DNA of 64,000 nucleotides from NCBI RefSeq assembly GCF_005280205.1, contig NZ_SUND01000007.1, forward strand, positions 1 to 64,000. The letters run 5' to 3'. A program made the position numbers and the translations under genes. Below the pieces are notes generated by a model. That model was given only the letters and a program-made list of their open reading frames with translations, searched no databases and was not told where the DNA came from. How positions within the stretch are numbered: the first letter of the stretch is position 1; each line of letters starts with the position of its first letter. Positions 53,923 to 63,309 of this stretch are shown piece by piece. The DNA is from Bacillus yapensis (GTDB lineage: Bacteria; Bacillota; Bacilli; Bacillales; Cytobacillaceae).

Positions 53923-55620
53923 TCACCAAGTCTTAAATGGTGGTGATCCTGGTGGTGCATTTACAATCATATCTGTGAGTGGTAGAACATACGCCATCGC
54001 AATTACGATTAGCATAACTACTACCCAAACGCCCCAACGCTCTGTCATATATGGAGTTTTTGCTTCATCCGCTTCCACTTCAGCAATTGGGAATTCAGTT
54101 GTACCTTTTGGTGCAAAGAACATCATGTTAAATACGGCATACACTTGAATAATCACCGCAACAAGTAATAATGTCGCTCCTACACCTACTGCTGCCATAT
54201 ATGGATCCCAGCCTAATGATGCTGAGAAATCACCATAGGTTGTATAAGAAGTTCTTCTTGGAGCTCCGAATAATCCTGCAGTATGCATGGAGAATGCCAT
54301 GATGACCATACCGATAGTCCAAATAATTGTTTGAATGACGCCTAATTTGTTCATTTTTGGTGTTAACACACGATTTGAAATATATGGAACTAACCAGTAA
54401 CTCACACCGAAGAATGTCATCACGACAGACATTCCAAGTGTTAAGTGGAAGTGTCCTACGATCCACATTGTGTTATGAACAACTTGGTCTAATTGGTTTG
54501 TGCTTTGAACGATACCACCTGCACCAGCTGGAGCAAAAGCAGCCATTGCGATAAATGGTGATAAGAAGCGAACATCGCCCCAAGGCAATTTCTTAATCCA
54601 ACCAAGAGCACCTTTAGCTCCTTTTCTTCTTCCAGTCCGTTCGAATACTCTAAACATCGCATAAGCAGTCATTAATGACGGGAATCCGATTGCTAAGCTC
54701 ATGAATACGTGCATGAATTTAATTGGTAACGAAATACCTGGGTCAATAATTTGATGGTGGAATCCACCTGTAATATTCATAATAACTAAGGCAATAACCA
54801 CAACTCGTGTTAAATAGTCATTGAAGCGTGTTCCGCCAATTACTTTTGGAATCACGACATACCAAGCAGAAACGGCCGTTAAATACCAAATGTTAACCGC
54901 TGTATGTCCGAAAGCCCAGAACAATGTACGTGCTACCATAACATTGATTGTATCTACCCATCCAAGTGACCATGGGATAATCATGAAAAGTACTTCAACG
55001 GCAACAAATGCAGTTGCACCGACTAATAGAACAAATACACCAGTAGCAAAGAAAGCTAGAATTGGAAGGTGCTCACCCTTATGATTTTTTCTCCAATTAG
55101 CGACATTTATAAACGCTCCAGCGGCAAGGAACCATACACCAACAACAATTAATGCCAAACCGAAATAGAACATTGGATGTGCCTTCATTGGTGGATAGAA
55201 AGTATACATAACAGAAGCTTCATTCATTAAAATTGGAATCACTACTAATACGAAACCAACAATTTTTGTCCAAAAGCCAATCCAAGCAATTTTTCGAACC
55301 TTAGGAAGCAGTCCCCCTAACGTATGGGAAAGTCCTGCATAAAAGTAACCAATCGTGAAAAATGCGGAAAGCACAACAACTAATAAAATGCCATGCGCCG
55401 TTAAGACTTGATAATAATTTAACCAAGCAGGTAGTTCGAGCAAGCCTGCACGGTTTAGACCTTGTAATAACCCAAGTAGTCCGCCTAGAAGCAATGCAAT
55501 AAAAGCAACGGCTAAATATGATTTTGAAATGAGTGCATCTTGTTTTGAAATACCAAGTGCTTTATTTGCTTTATCCGTAAAACCTGACACTAACTTATTT
55601 TGTGATACACTTGTTTGCAC
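53923..55620 (-). CDS. ba3-type cytochrome c oxidase subunit I
   Basis: A 565-residue heme-copper oxidase subunit with about 13 helices. Heme ligand HGILLVVVLSAFF (about residue 73), the FGHTAVNIWY active-site stretch with His-Tyr (about 235), GGFHHQIIDPG with two copper-B histidines (about 285), and HFHLTLGMSVVM (about 385, both heme ligands) are present. The layout is that of B-family (ba3) oxidases. It reduces oxygen to water at the membrane. The start is GTG after AAGGGAGGG. Confidence 0.92.
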   Translation of the reverse strand: MQTSVSQNKLVSGFTDKANKALGISKQDALISKSYLAVAFIALLLGGLLGLLQGLNRAGLLELPAWLNYYQVLTAHGILLVVVLSAFFTIGYFYAGLSHTLGGLLPKVRKIAWIGFWTKIVGFVLVVIPILMNEASVMYTFYPPMKAHPMFYFGLALIVVGVWFLAAGAFINVANWRKNHKGEHLPILAFFATGVFVLLVGATAFVAVEVLFMIIPWSLGWVDTINVMVARTLFWAFGHTAVNIWYLTAVSAWYVVIPKVIGGTRFNDYLTRVVVIALVIMNITGGFHHQIIDPGISLPIKFMHVFMSLAIGFPSLMTAYAMFRVFERTGRRKGAKGALGWIKKLPWGDVRFLSPFIAMAAFAPAGAGGIVQSTNQLDQVVHNTMWIVGHFHLTLGMSVVMTFFGVSYWLVPYISNRVLTPKMNKLGVIQTIIWTIGMVIMAFSMHTAGLFGAPRRTSYTTYGDFSASLGWDPYMAAVGVGATLLLVAVIIQVYAVFNMMFFAPKGTTEFPIAEVEADEAKTPYMTERWGVWVVVMLIVIAMAYVLPLTDMIVNAPPGSPPFKTW

Positions 55621-55634
55621 GGTTCTTCCCTCCC

Positions 55635-56096
55635 TTATTTAACCGTAATTGTTGTACTCATGACTTGGTGACCGGCACCACAATACTCATTACATAACAC
55701 TAAGTACTTACCTGGTTCATCAAATTTTTGTGTGATTTTTTGAATATGTCCTGGCATTACCATTGCATTGACATTGGTGCCAGCGATTTCAAATCCGTGT
55801 ACAACGTCCTTTGATGTCAGAATGAAATGCACAGTTGAACCTGCAGGTACCTCAATATCCATTGGGTTAAAGCTAAACACTTGGAGAGTCATGACGACTT
55901 CATATTCGTTTTCCCCAACTTGTTTAATACCAGGCTCATCAAATGGTGCCGTTTCATCCACTTTTTGCGGATCAATCAGTTCATTATTACTTGGCGGTCC
56001 CATTTCCAAGGCAAATGTTTGATAGCCCGTGATAAACATAAAAATCATAATCATTCCGAAGCTCAATGTGAGCCAAATTTTCTCATCGAGATGCAT
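55635..56096 (-). CDS. ba3-type cytochrome c oxidase subunit II (CuA)
   Basis: A 153-residue subunit: one N-terminal helix (about residues 8-28) and an extracytoplasmic cupredoxin domain. The CuA ligands CNEYCGAGHQVM and the upstream His in DVVHGFEI are intact, so it takes electrons from cytochrome c. AAGGGGGG before the ATG; 14 bases to the subunit I gene. Confidence 0.92.
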   Translation of the reverse strand: MHLDEKIWLTLSFGMIMIFMFITGYQTFALEMGPPSNNELIDPQKVDETAPFDEPGIKQVGENEYEVVMTLQVFSFNPMDIEVPAGSTVHFILTSKDVVHGFEIAGTNVNAMVMPGHIQKITQKFDEPGKYLVLCNEYCGAGHQVMSTTITVK

Positions 56097-56109
56097 GTTC
56101 GTTCCCCCC

Positions 56110-56253
56110 TTAAACTCTGTCCATGTACAGACCGAATAATGTAAAATAAGTAACTAAAATGACTAATGCAACCACTCCAACAGAAATCCATGTTCCAACC
56201 TTTGATGAAGCTTGAACATCCTTATTTTCATTTTGAGGATTTGTGGTTTTCAT
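56110..56253 (-). CDS. Small oxidase subunit (IIa-like)
   Basis: A 47-residue protein with one C-terminal helix (GTWISVGVVALVILVTYF), just before subunit II. Its position and size match subunit IIa of ba3 oxidases. The ATG at 56253 has AAGGAGGGG upstream; an earlier in-frame start at 56325 lacks one. First gene of the oxidase operon. Confidence 0.75.
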   Translation of the reverse strand: MKTTNPQNENKDVQASSKVGTWISVGVVALVILVTYFTLFGLYMDRV

Positions 56254-56411
56254 TGAATTCCCCTCCTTAGCTTTCTCACTTACAGCATAATTGCGAATGA
56301 GAATCAGTGTAGTGAGTAAGATCACTATGAGGAATAATTTGTTCGAGGAAATGACAAGAGTTTGAATTTCTCTGAAAAGTTAGGGGCGTAATTGGAGCAA
56401 AAAATTAAAAA

Positions 56412-56449
56412 GGCAGGCAGAGAAAACGATTAAGTTTTCTCTACCTGCC
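56412..56449 (-). terminator. Terminator of the peptide-efflux operon
   Basis: GGCAGGcAGAGAAAAC pairs with GTTTTCTCTaCCTGCC; T-rich tail on the minus strand. Confidence 0.9.
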
Positions 56450-56484
56450 AATTTTCAAACAGCCATTTTAAATTCATGTCCATA

Positions 56485-58354
56485 CTAAAGAACAGTTTTG
56501 ACCTGCTTTGTATAGAAAAAGCGAACAATGTAAAAATAAGCAATTTGGATGACTAAAAATATGCCTAGTACCATCATTGATATCTTCGTTAAGTCATAAT
56601 AAAAGAAGTGAGATAATGCAGTCAGAGCTACTGCACCATGAATCAGTGCCACGAGAATTGGTGTGAAGAAAAGAAGAGCTGTTTGGCGGGTCAAAACCTT
56701 TTTCAATTCTTTCTCCGTTAAGCCCATTTTAGCAATAGAACGGTATTTTTGTTTGTCTTCATCTAAATCAGCGTAGAGTCGGAAATAAAGGAAACTTCCC
56801 GCTGAAACGAAAAAGACAATCCCAATAAATAACCCTACGAATAATACAAGCCCATACTGCTTATTTAATTGATAGACATCATAATCCCTAGCATAAAATT
56901 CACCAGGAGAAAGTACTTCTGCTAACTTTTCGGAAGCTGGTATTATGTTATCTTCCCCAGCCGTTACTTGCCACACTTGATGGTACTCTTCTCTCTTTGA
57001 TGCTGGTAGTTTCTCGAAATCCTGATCAGAAACGAGGTAATATGAATCTGTTGCAGGTAGGGCTCTAGAATAAATAACTTCCTCTGGTTTTAAGCTAACA
57101 CCAGTATTCAACTCAATGGCTTGCTCAAGCAATTCTTCCGTTTGTCCAAATTCATTCCCGGTAAATTCAACAACTTTGACTTGTCCATTTTGAATATCAA
57201 TTGTGTCTTCCCCAAGTAAACTAGCAAAGCGATTAAAATCCGATTCCCGAGCGATAAGGATGGAATCTTGAGCAATCTCATAATAATGAAGCATTGTTTG
57301 CTCTTGATCGGCTTTCATATGTTCTTCCTTAATGGTTCTATTAATCAGCTCTATATCCTGCTCTTTTTGCTCAACAGCTGAATATGAGAACGTATAAGGA
57401 TTTCTATTTTTCAACCCTTCCGTAAGAAAAGTTTGAAAACCAAACAACGTCCCAATTGCACTAAACGCAACAGTGGAAACAATCGCCACCATGAAAAAGG
57501 TTCGTGCATTGTCCTTCATTCGGAAAGCAAGATCAGATAGTAAAATCATGTTCGTTTTTTTCCAAAAGATATTGTCATTCTTTTTAATTTTGCGGATCAA
57601 ATAAACACTTAGCTGAGTAAATAATAGATAGGTTCCAAGAATCACAACAATAACTACTGGCAACAATGCGACTACTACAGCGACTCCCTCCACAATTAAG
57701 GCAACTGCATAGCCGATTCCAATTAAGAGTGCGGCTAAAATCGTAAGAAAAAGATTTGCCTTTGGTTCGCCCTTCGACTTCTTATTTCCTTTAATTAAGT
57801 CAATCAGCTTTCGACTACGTAATACATAGGATACAAATAACGAAATAAAGAAAAATAACAGGATAAAGGAAACAAAAGTTATGATAAGTGCCTGAATCGG
57901 AATATAAAAGTTTAGTTGGTTACTCATCACAAGTACATTTTCCGCAAGCAATAAGATCCCTTTGGAAAAAATCAAGCCTAGTAATATCCCACCTACTGTC
58001 GCGAAAAAGCCAATCACCATGTTTTCCATGAATACATACCATTAAGCGAATCTGCCGAACCGACATCCCTTGCATCATCAATAACCCAAACTCTTTCTTC
58101 CGCGTATTCAAGAATGAGCTCATGGAATATAGAATGAAGAAAAAGGAAAAGACATAGATGATTCCTGATGCAATGTTCATCCCTTTTTGTACACTTGAAT
58201 TCATATCACTTCCAGCTAAAGCTGGATGAAACGCGAAAATCGCAAAAGTAAAAAATACCATTACCGTAAATATGCTGCTTAGGAAGTATGCAGCATACAA
58301 CCTTTTATTACGTACGACATTATTAAACGCGAATCTGCGAAAGGTCATGGCCAT
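56485..58354 (-). pseudogene. Frameshifted BceB/YxdM-type ABC permease
   Basis: Two overlapping frames together make one FtsX-like permease of about 620 residues, the usual size. The N-terminal part (58354 to about 58037) runs from MTFRRFAFNNV to GMSVRQIRLMV; the remainder, 58029 to 56485, begins ENMVIGFFATVGGILLGLIF in the other frame. Between the Val codon and the ATG there are seven bases, one too many for in-frame joining. The second part has no ribosome binding site. Domain order otherwise normal: ten helices and a large extracellular loop (about residues 285-510). Either a true mutation or a base error. Without it the efflux pump lacks its membrane subunit. Confidence 0.8.
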
Positions 58355-59090
58355 CCCCTCCTAGTAAAGAAAGTGTATCGATGATTCTTTGGAAAAAGGC
58401 TTGGCGATAATCTCCTCGATGAATTTCTGAATAGAACTTTCCGTCTCGGATAAAAATCACCCGATCGCAATAACTTGCCGCTTGTGGATCATGGGTTACC
58501 AACAACATTGTTGCACGTTCATTCTTATTGATAGACTCCAACATTTCCATAACGTCCTTCGATGACTTTGAATCAAGGTTTCCGGTCGGTTCATCAGCGA
58601 GTAGCATCTTCGGCACATGAATCATTGCCCTTGCCACAGCAACCCTTTGTGCCTGACCACCAGAAATTTCATAGGTGCGTTTGTTCATAATAGAGGTAAT
58701 CCCCAATTTTTCTGCGATGACCTGTGCCTTCTCCTTCATCTCCTTGACCTTTTTCCCATCAAGAGTCAACGGAAGGACGATATTTTCCTCCACAGTTAAA
58801 GTGTGAAGCAAATTGAAGTCCTGGAACACAAACCCAAGTTCACGTCTACGGAATTTCGCCAATTCCTCTTTTTTGAGGCGATGTGGATTCCTTCCATTGA
58901 TTAATATCTCCCCAGTTGTAGGTTCATCAATTGTCGCAATCATATTTAAAAGGGTCGTTTTCCCACTACCGGATGGACCCATAATTCCAACAAATTCCCC
59001 ATCTTCAACAGAAAAATTAATATCATTTAAAGCTTTATAGACAATTTTACCTTCATATATTTTACTAACCTGTTTTACTTCTAACATCAC
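58323..59090 (-). CDS. BceA/YxdL-type ABC transporter ATP-binding protein
   Basis: A 255-residue ATPase of the MacB/LolD-like group. Walker A GPSGSGKTT (about residue 41), Q-loop, signature ISGGQAQR, Walker B LLADEPTGNLDS and H-loop VTHDPQAA are intact. AAGGGG before the start (GTG or the next ATG). It overlaps the permease gene by about 30 bases. Together they form an antimicrobial-peptide detoxification pump. Confidence 0.9.
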   Translation of the reverse strand: MMLEVKQVSKIYEGKIVYKALNDINFSVEDGEFVGIMGPSGSGKTTLLNMIATIDEPTTGEILINGRNPHRLKKEELAKFRRRELGFVFQDFNLLHTLTVEENIVLPLTLDGKKVKEMKEKAQVIAEKLGITSIMNKRTYEISGGQAQRVAVARAMIHVPKMLLADEPTGNLDSKSSKDVMEMLESINKNERATMLLVTHDPQAASYCDRVIFIRDGKFYSEIHRGDYRQAFFQRIIDTLSLLGGDGHDLSQIRV

Positions 59091-59172
59091 AAGATCCCCT
59101 TTCTAATTCTGATCTGTGATTAGTATACCTTGCTCATTCCAACCTTAACTATCGATTCTTCTTTCACTTTCC

Positions 59173-60174
59173 TTACAAGCTTGTAAGGTTCTGAGTTTCT
59201 GTAAAAATGATGCGGAAGGTTGTACCTTTCCCTAATTCTGACTCCATTTCAATTCGGTGTCCGAGGGTGTCTAGTGTCTCCTTCGTCAAATATAGCCCCA
59301 TACCCGTGGATACTCGAAATTTCCTGCCATTTTCCCCAGTATAAAAGGGATCGAAAATCCGCCGTTTGTCCACCTCTGGAATGCCAATACCAAAGTCTTT
59401 TACTTCTAAAATTGCTTCTTTCCCTCTTGCATAAATAGAAGTGACAATACGTTCACTAGTTCCTGAAGAATATTTAACAGCATTATTAATAAGCTGGGAG
59501 AGAATAAAAAATAGCCATTTTTCATCGGTCTCAACCATCATTCCTTCCTTTTCCACTTCTAGCTTAGGATAGACTTTGTTACGAATATAAAATCTTTTAT
59601 TCTCTCCGTTCACTTCATCCACTAATTTCACGAGATTTACCGGCTTAATATGAAAATCCTGTTCAATTGTTCTCAGACGTGCCATATAAAGGACCATATT
59701 CAGGCTCGTTTTCATTCGTTCCGTCTCTTCTCGGATGTTGGAGGATTCGGGCTCATCTAAATTTTGGGCAGTAAGTTCAATGACCGATAAAGGGGTTTTC
59801 ATCTGATGCACCCATTGATCCATGAACTTTCGATGTTCGCCCTGCTCTTTTTCAACTGATTCTAGTTGACTTTGAAACAGTCTGTACTGATTATGTAATA
59901 CCTGATCGAAGGCGATGGAAATCGGTGCATCATCTGTTTTTTGTAGGCTATCATCTAATGATTCTAGTGGCTGATTCAAACGCTTGTACAACTTTTGACG
60001 TGAGATATAATAATAGAACAGATAGCAGCCAAGAATGAAAAAATTGAGAAAAGTTGTGTAAAAAAATAGCTGGATATCTCGATATCCATCAAACCAGAAG
60101 ATGGAAAGGACAACGAGCATTTGAATAGCCTGTACAACAATCAGTAAGGAATGCTCCCTAAAAAACAATCTCAT
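59173..60174 (-). CDS. BceS/YxdK-type intramembrane-sensing histidine kinase
   Basis: A 333-residue kinase with two N-terminal helices (about residues 10-55) and almost no extracellular loop, the sign of intramembrane-sensing kinases that read the state of their cognate ABC permease. The phosphorylated His is in WVHQMKTPLSVIEL (about residue 127); QLINNAVKYSS, KDFGIGI and GMGLYLTKE complete the ATP domain. It overlaps the response regulator by four bases. Confidence 0.9.
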   Translation of the reverse strand: MRLFFREHSLLIVVQAIQMLVVLSIFWFDGYRDIQLFFYTTFLNFFILGCYLFYYYISRQKLYKRLNQPLESLDDSLQKTDDAPISIAFDQVLHNQYRLFQSQLESVEKEQGEHRKFMDQWVHQMKTPLSVIELTAQNLDEPESSNIREETERMKTSLNMVLYMARLRTIEQDFHIKPVNLVKLVDEVNGENKRFYIRNKVYPKLEVEKEGMMVETDEKWLFFILSQLINNAVKYSSGTSERIVTSIYARGKEAILEVKDFGIGIPEVDKRRIFDPFYTGENGRKFRVSTGMGLYLTKETLDTLGHRIEMESELGKGTTFRIIFTETQNLTSL

Positions 60175-60875
60175 TCCTCATCTTCCTTCCACGAAACCTG
60201 CAACCGATATCCTGCTCCTCTTACCGTTTCCACTGCATCTTGTATGCCAATTTCCTGAAACTTTTTCCGAACCCTTGTGATGTTTACATTCAATGTATTT
60301 TCATCAACATAGCTCTGGTCATCCCAAAGTTTCTCTAGTAAAGCTTCACGTCCAGCCACTCGTGGATAACGTTCCATCAAGCTTTCAACAATATCTGCCT
60401 CATTTTTTGATAAAGAAATGGTTTGGTGTCCAAAGGCCAACTCCAATCTTTCCGGAAAAAATTTAAGACCAGCATTTTCTAATACCCGGTCCTCTTGCCT
60501 AATGGCATACTCTCCATAAGCACGACGCAGCTGGCTACGAATTTTAGCTATGACAATTTCTGCACTAAATGGCTTCGTAATATAATCATCTCCACCATTT
60601 TCCAGAGCCATTACCTGATCCATTTCTCCAATCCGAGCCGAGATAAAAATCACAGGGCACACAGACTCCGTCCGAATTTGCCTGCACCAATAATACCCAT
60701 CAAAGCTTGGCAAATTTATATCTAAAAGAACAAGATCTGGATTTATCTCATAAAATGCATTCATTACATGTTCGAAATCAGTCACACAAGTTACAGCATA
60801 TCCGTATTTTTCAATATGTGTTTTCAAATGTTCTGCAATCTTCGGATCATCTTCAACAATCATTATTTTTTGCAT
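60171..60875 (-). CDS. BceR/YxdJ-type OmpR-family response regulator
   Basis: A 234-residue regulator: receiver domain with the acidic pair VEDD, phospho-Asp in LVLLDINLP (about residue 53) and the DDYITKPF lysine; C-terminal winged helix ending in VRGAGYRL. It should activate the downstream ABC genes upon peptide stress. The ATG at 60875 fits AAGGAG; a TTG two codons earlier is too close. First gene of the RR-HK-ATPase-permease operon. Confidence 0.92.
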   Translation of the reverse strand: MQKIMIVEDDPKIAEHLKTHIEKYGYAVTCVTDFEHVMNAFYEINPDLVLLDINLPSFDGYYWCRQIRTESVCPVIFISARIGEMDQVMALENGGDDYITKPFSAEIVIAKIRSQLRRAYGEYAIRQEDRVLENAGLKFFPERLELAFGHQTISLSKNEADIVESLMERYPRVAGREALLEKLWDDQSYVDENTLNVNITRVRKKFQEIGIQDAVETVRGAGYRLQVSWKEDEE

Positions 60876-60993
60876 ACTCAATCACTCCTTGTATCAAATA
60901 TCATTATGGCACAGAATGGAAAGAGCAACAAAATAATCTATTGAAATATTAATCCCAAAACCAGAGGTTAGCATAACGATTTCTCATAAAACA

Positions 60994-61032
60994 TAAAAGA
61001 CAACTCGCCCTAAGGGGTAGTTGCCTTCTTTT
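60994..61032 (-). terminator. Terminator of the sigma/anti-sigma operon
   Basis: CAACTcgCCC pairs with GGGgtAGTTG around TAA, with A-rich and T-rich flanks. Confidence 0.8.
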
Positions 61033-61063
61033 AATACATACCGAACACGAAATGTTAGCGAGT

Positions 61064-62461
61064 TTACTCATTCTCTGCTGGAAGTTCTATAGTAAATGGT
61101 TCTAATTTCTTACTTGGAGCAAAGCTGGAAAAATCAAATAGTAATATTGTATTTTCCAACTTAAAATTCTCAATCTTTTCTTCTCCATTTAAATCGAAAG
61201 TAGATTGGAAATGTGCAGTTTCTTTATCAATCATTTTTACTTTATTAAAAGGAATACCGTGATTCTCAGGGGGCCATGCATTTTCCGGGTCAATTTCGGT
61301 TAAATAGTCCTTATCAACCAACCAGAAAAGGTATTCCAAATTATAAGTAACTGTTTCAAGTCTTTTTTCACTCAAATTCTTTGGTAGCCCTGTCAACTGA
61401 TAATCTATTACTAGTTGCTCGCCTTTTTGAATAACATTATTTACCTGCAAGCCTACATTGAAGCGTGTGCTCTTTAATGCAAATGATCTTTTATCCAATA
61501 ACTGCTCTCCTCTAGAGTCTGTGAAATTTATCTGTGGATAAAAAGTAAGGGAAGTAACATCTGAATTGAGTTTAGTCATCTCTGTCCGTACAGTACTATG
61601 ATAGCCATCGTCTTGTTTCGATTCCTCAAGATATGTTTGATCTCCAAACCTATACTTTTTTCCTTTATTATCAACTACATCTAAATAAATTTCGTCCCCC
61701 TTATACTTCCGTACAATCTCATAAACAAATGAGGATGACGCTTTTGCAGTAAGAATCTCATTTATACGAATTTTGACTTCATCTTCTGTATATTCTTGCT
61801 CCTGATTAATAACAAGTGAACGATTTTTTTCTTGTTGAATTGGAATATCAAAATTCCACTCTCCTTCGATCCCGTTTATATTATGGATCGTAATCGGGAG
61901 AGTAAAATTCTCCTGAAATGTTTTATATGGATATTCCATTTTCCATTGAAAGTTATATCCATTTTCCACTTTCTTAATGTCATTTGCTACTAGCCAAGGG
62001 TCATAATCTCCTTCATAGTGTTCGAAGTTCACATCAAAGCTTACTTCTCCTTTTTCGTTACGTCCATTGTCAACGCCTTCGTCCACAAATCCGGTTATTG
62101 AAACAACATTTCCATCAAAATAAGCACTGTTCAGTTTTACCGTTACTCCGTTTTTTGTTACAGTCTGATTTAATTCTGTGACTGCATCCTGTTTCGCCAA
62201 ACTTAGCCCTATCGAATCATTAAACTCCTTAAAAAGTCCACCAATAAAAGGCGCTTTCGCCAACACTTGATTCATAGTGGGATTAATGAAACCAGAAACA
62301 AAAGTTATCAAAAGAACAGCTGCTGCAGTTCCTAGACTTATAAGAACTCTCCGTTTTTTACTATGTCCTGTCATTTTTATGCCTGTGTTGATAGCGGCAA
62401 AAACTTTTTCTTTCGGTACAGGTATTTGGTCAATTGCATTCTTAATTTCCTTATTATCCAT
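61064..62461 (-). CDS. DUF4179 membrane protein, probable anti-sigma factor
   Basis: A 465-residue protein: a short cytoplasmic N-terminus (residues 1-35), one helix (about 38-60), and a large extracytoplasmic DUF4179-type domain with [20 protein letters not shown] and GFVDEGV segments. Its start overlaps the sigma-factor gene by eight bases, GGGGGACGAG before the ATG. This pairing and topology are those of an anti-sigma factor that holds the ECF sigma at the membrane. The signal is unknown. Confidence 0.8.
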   Translation of the reverse strand: MDNKEIKNAIDQIPVPKEKVFAAINTGIKMTGHSKKRRVLISLGTAAAVLLITFVSGFINPTMNQVLAKAPFIGGLFKEFNDSIGLSLAKQDAVTELNQTVTKNGVTVKLNSAYFDGNVVSITGFVDEGVDNGRNEKGEVSFDVNFEHYEGDYDPWLVANDIKKVENGYNFQWKMEYPYKTFQENFTLPITIHNINGIEGEWNFDIPIQQEKNRSLVINQEQEYTEDEVKIRINEILTAKASSSFVYEIVRKYKGDEIYLDVVDNKGKKYRFGDQTYLEESKQDDGYHSTVRTEMTKLNSDVTSLTFYPQINFTDSRGEQLLDKRSFALKSTRFNVGLQVNNVIQKGEQLVIDYQLTGLPKNLSEKRLETVTYNLEYLFWLVDKDYLTEIDPENAWPPENHGIPFNKVKMIDKETAHFQSTFDLNGEEKIENFKLENTILLFDFSSFAPSKKLEPFTIELPAENE

Positions 62462-62993
62462 GAGACTCGTCCCCCTTATTTGTATAGGACTTTTTTAATT
62501 CCGCTTTCCCTCTACTCAAATAAGTTTTCACAGTACTTTCCGGAATCTCCATTAATTCGCTTACCATTTTTATCGAGTAATCGTAGTAATAGAATAGAAT
62601 AATAGCAGTGCGATGACTCTCTCTTAGCTCCTGAATAGCGGCTAGAAGTTGCATTGATTCAACATGGTCTACAGTTGTTGGCATTGATAAATTCGATAAA
62701 ATCTCATCGTTGATAGGAACAAAATTACTTTTTCTCTTTAGTAGTTGAGCAGAACATCGAATAACGATTTTCGTTAACCACGTTGTGAAATACTCTGGAT
62801 GTTTTAAAGAATGGATGGATTTAAAAGCCTGATAGGTCGCTTCTTGAACCACATCCAAGGCATCCTCTTCGTTATGTACATAAAGATAAGCCGTTCGGTA
62901 GATCTGTTCATAATGTTGCCGGACTAACTTTTCAAAGGCTTTCTTATTTCCCTTGATTGCTTTTATAACGACCTTATGTGTATCGGTTTCCAT
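62454..62993 (-). CDS. ECF-type RNA polymerase sigma factor
   Basis: A 179-residue sigma-70 family factor. Region 2 (about residues 10-80) has [19 protein letters not shown], and region 4 (about 120-170) has [20 protein letters not shown] and the [18 protein letters not shown] helix-turn-helix. AAAGGGGGG upstream of the ATG. Co-transcribed with its DUF4179 partner. It resembles the Bacillus SigV/SigW-like class, but a name is not justified. Confidence 0.9.
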   Translation of the reverse strand: METDTHKVVIKAIKGNKKAFEKLVRQHYEQIYRTAYLYVHNEEDALDVVQEATYQAFKSIHSLKHPEYFTTWLTKIVIRCSAQLLKRKSNFVPINDEILSNLSMPTTVDHVESMQLLAAIQELRESHRTAIILFYYYDYSIKMVSELMEIPESTVKTYLSRGKAELKKSYTNKGDESHG

Positions 62994-63041
62994 ATCCTCT
63001 TGCCCCCCTTTACTAATTAGTGGAATCTATCTCTATAAAAA

Positions 63042-63047
63042 GTTTCA
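63042..63047 (-). promoter_or_regulatory. Candidate ECF -35 element for autoregulation
   Basis: On the minus strand TGAAAC followed by T-rich sequence, about 50 bases before the sigma gene, is the classic -35 core of ECF promoters; a related GAAACTTTT lies just upstream. No clear CGTC-type -10 follows, so the call is weak. Confidence 0.35.
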
Positions 63048-63109
63048 AATTTTAAAAGTTTCTTGAATTAGAATATCATGGAAATGAGTTTATGATGGTA
63101 GATAAAAAA

Positions 63110-63155
63110 AACTGCACCTCCAATTGTTCGTTGCCTAACAATCGAGAGTGCAGTT
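63110..63155 (-). terminator. Terminator of the right-edge gene
   Basis: AACTGCAC pairs with GTGCAGTT, extended by GATTGTT/AACAAT, with eight T on the minus strand. The gap 62994-63309 otherwise holds a near-repeat of GGAAACATATCCAC (63252) and GGGAACATATCCAC (63292), and no gene. Confidence 0.75.
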
Positions 63156-63309
63156 CATAGAGTTTAGTTATTTTCTTTTAAAACAAGCAATGCCACGCAT
63201 TCCACATGGCTTGAGAGGACAGGATGAATGTCATTTGAGCGTGTCCGTTCTCGGAAACATATCCACGACACTTTTTGCACTATCGGTAGGCGGGAACATA
63301 TCCACTCAG

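Noticed and set aside
56485-58029. The 514-residue permease part as a complete protein of its own
   Set aside because: It lacks a ribosome binding site and the first two to three helices, which are encoded directly upstream in another frame.
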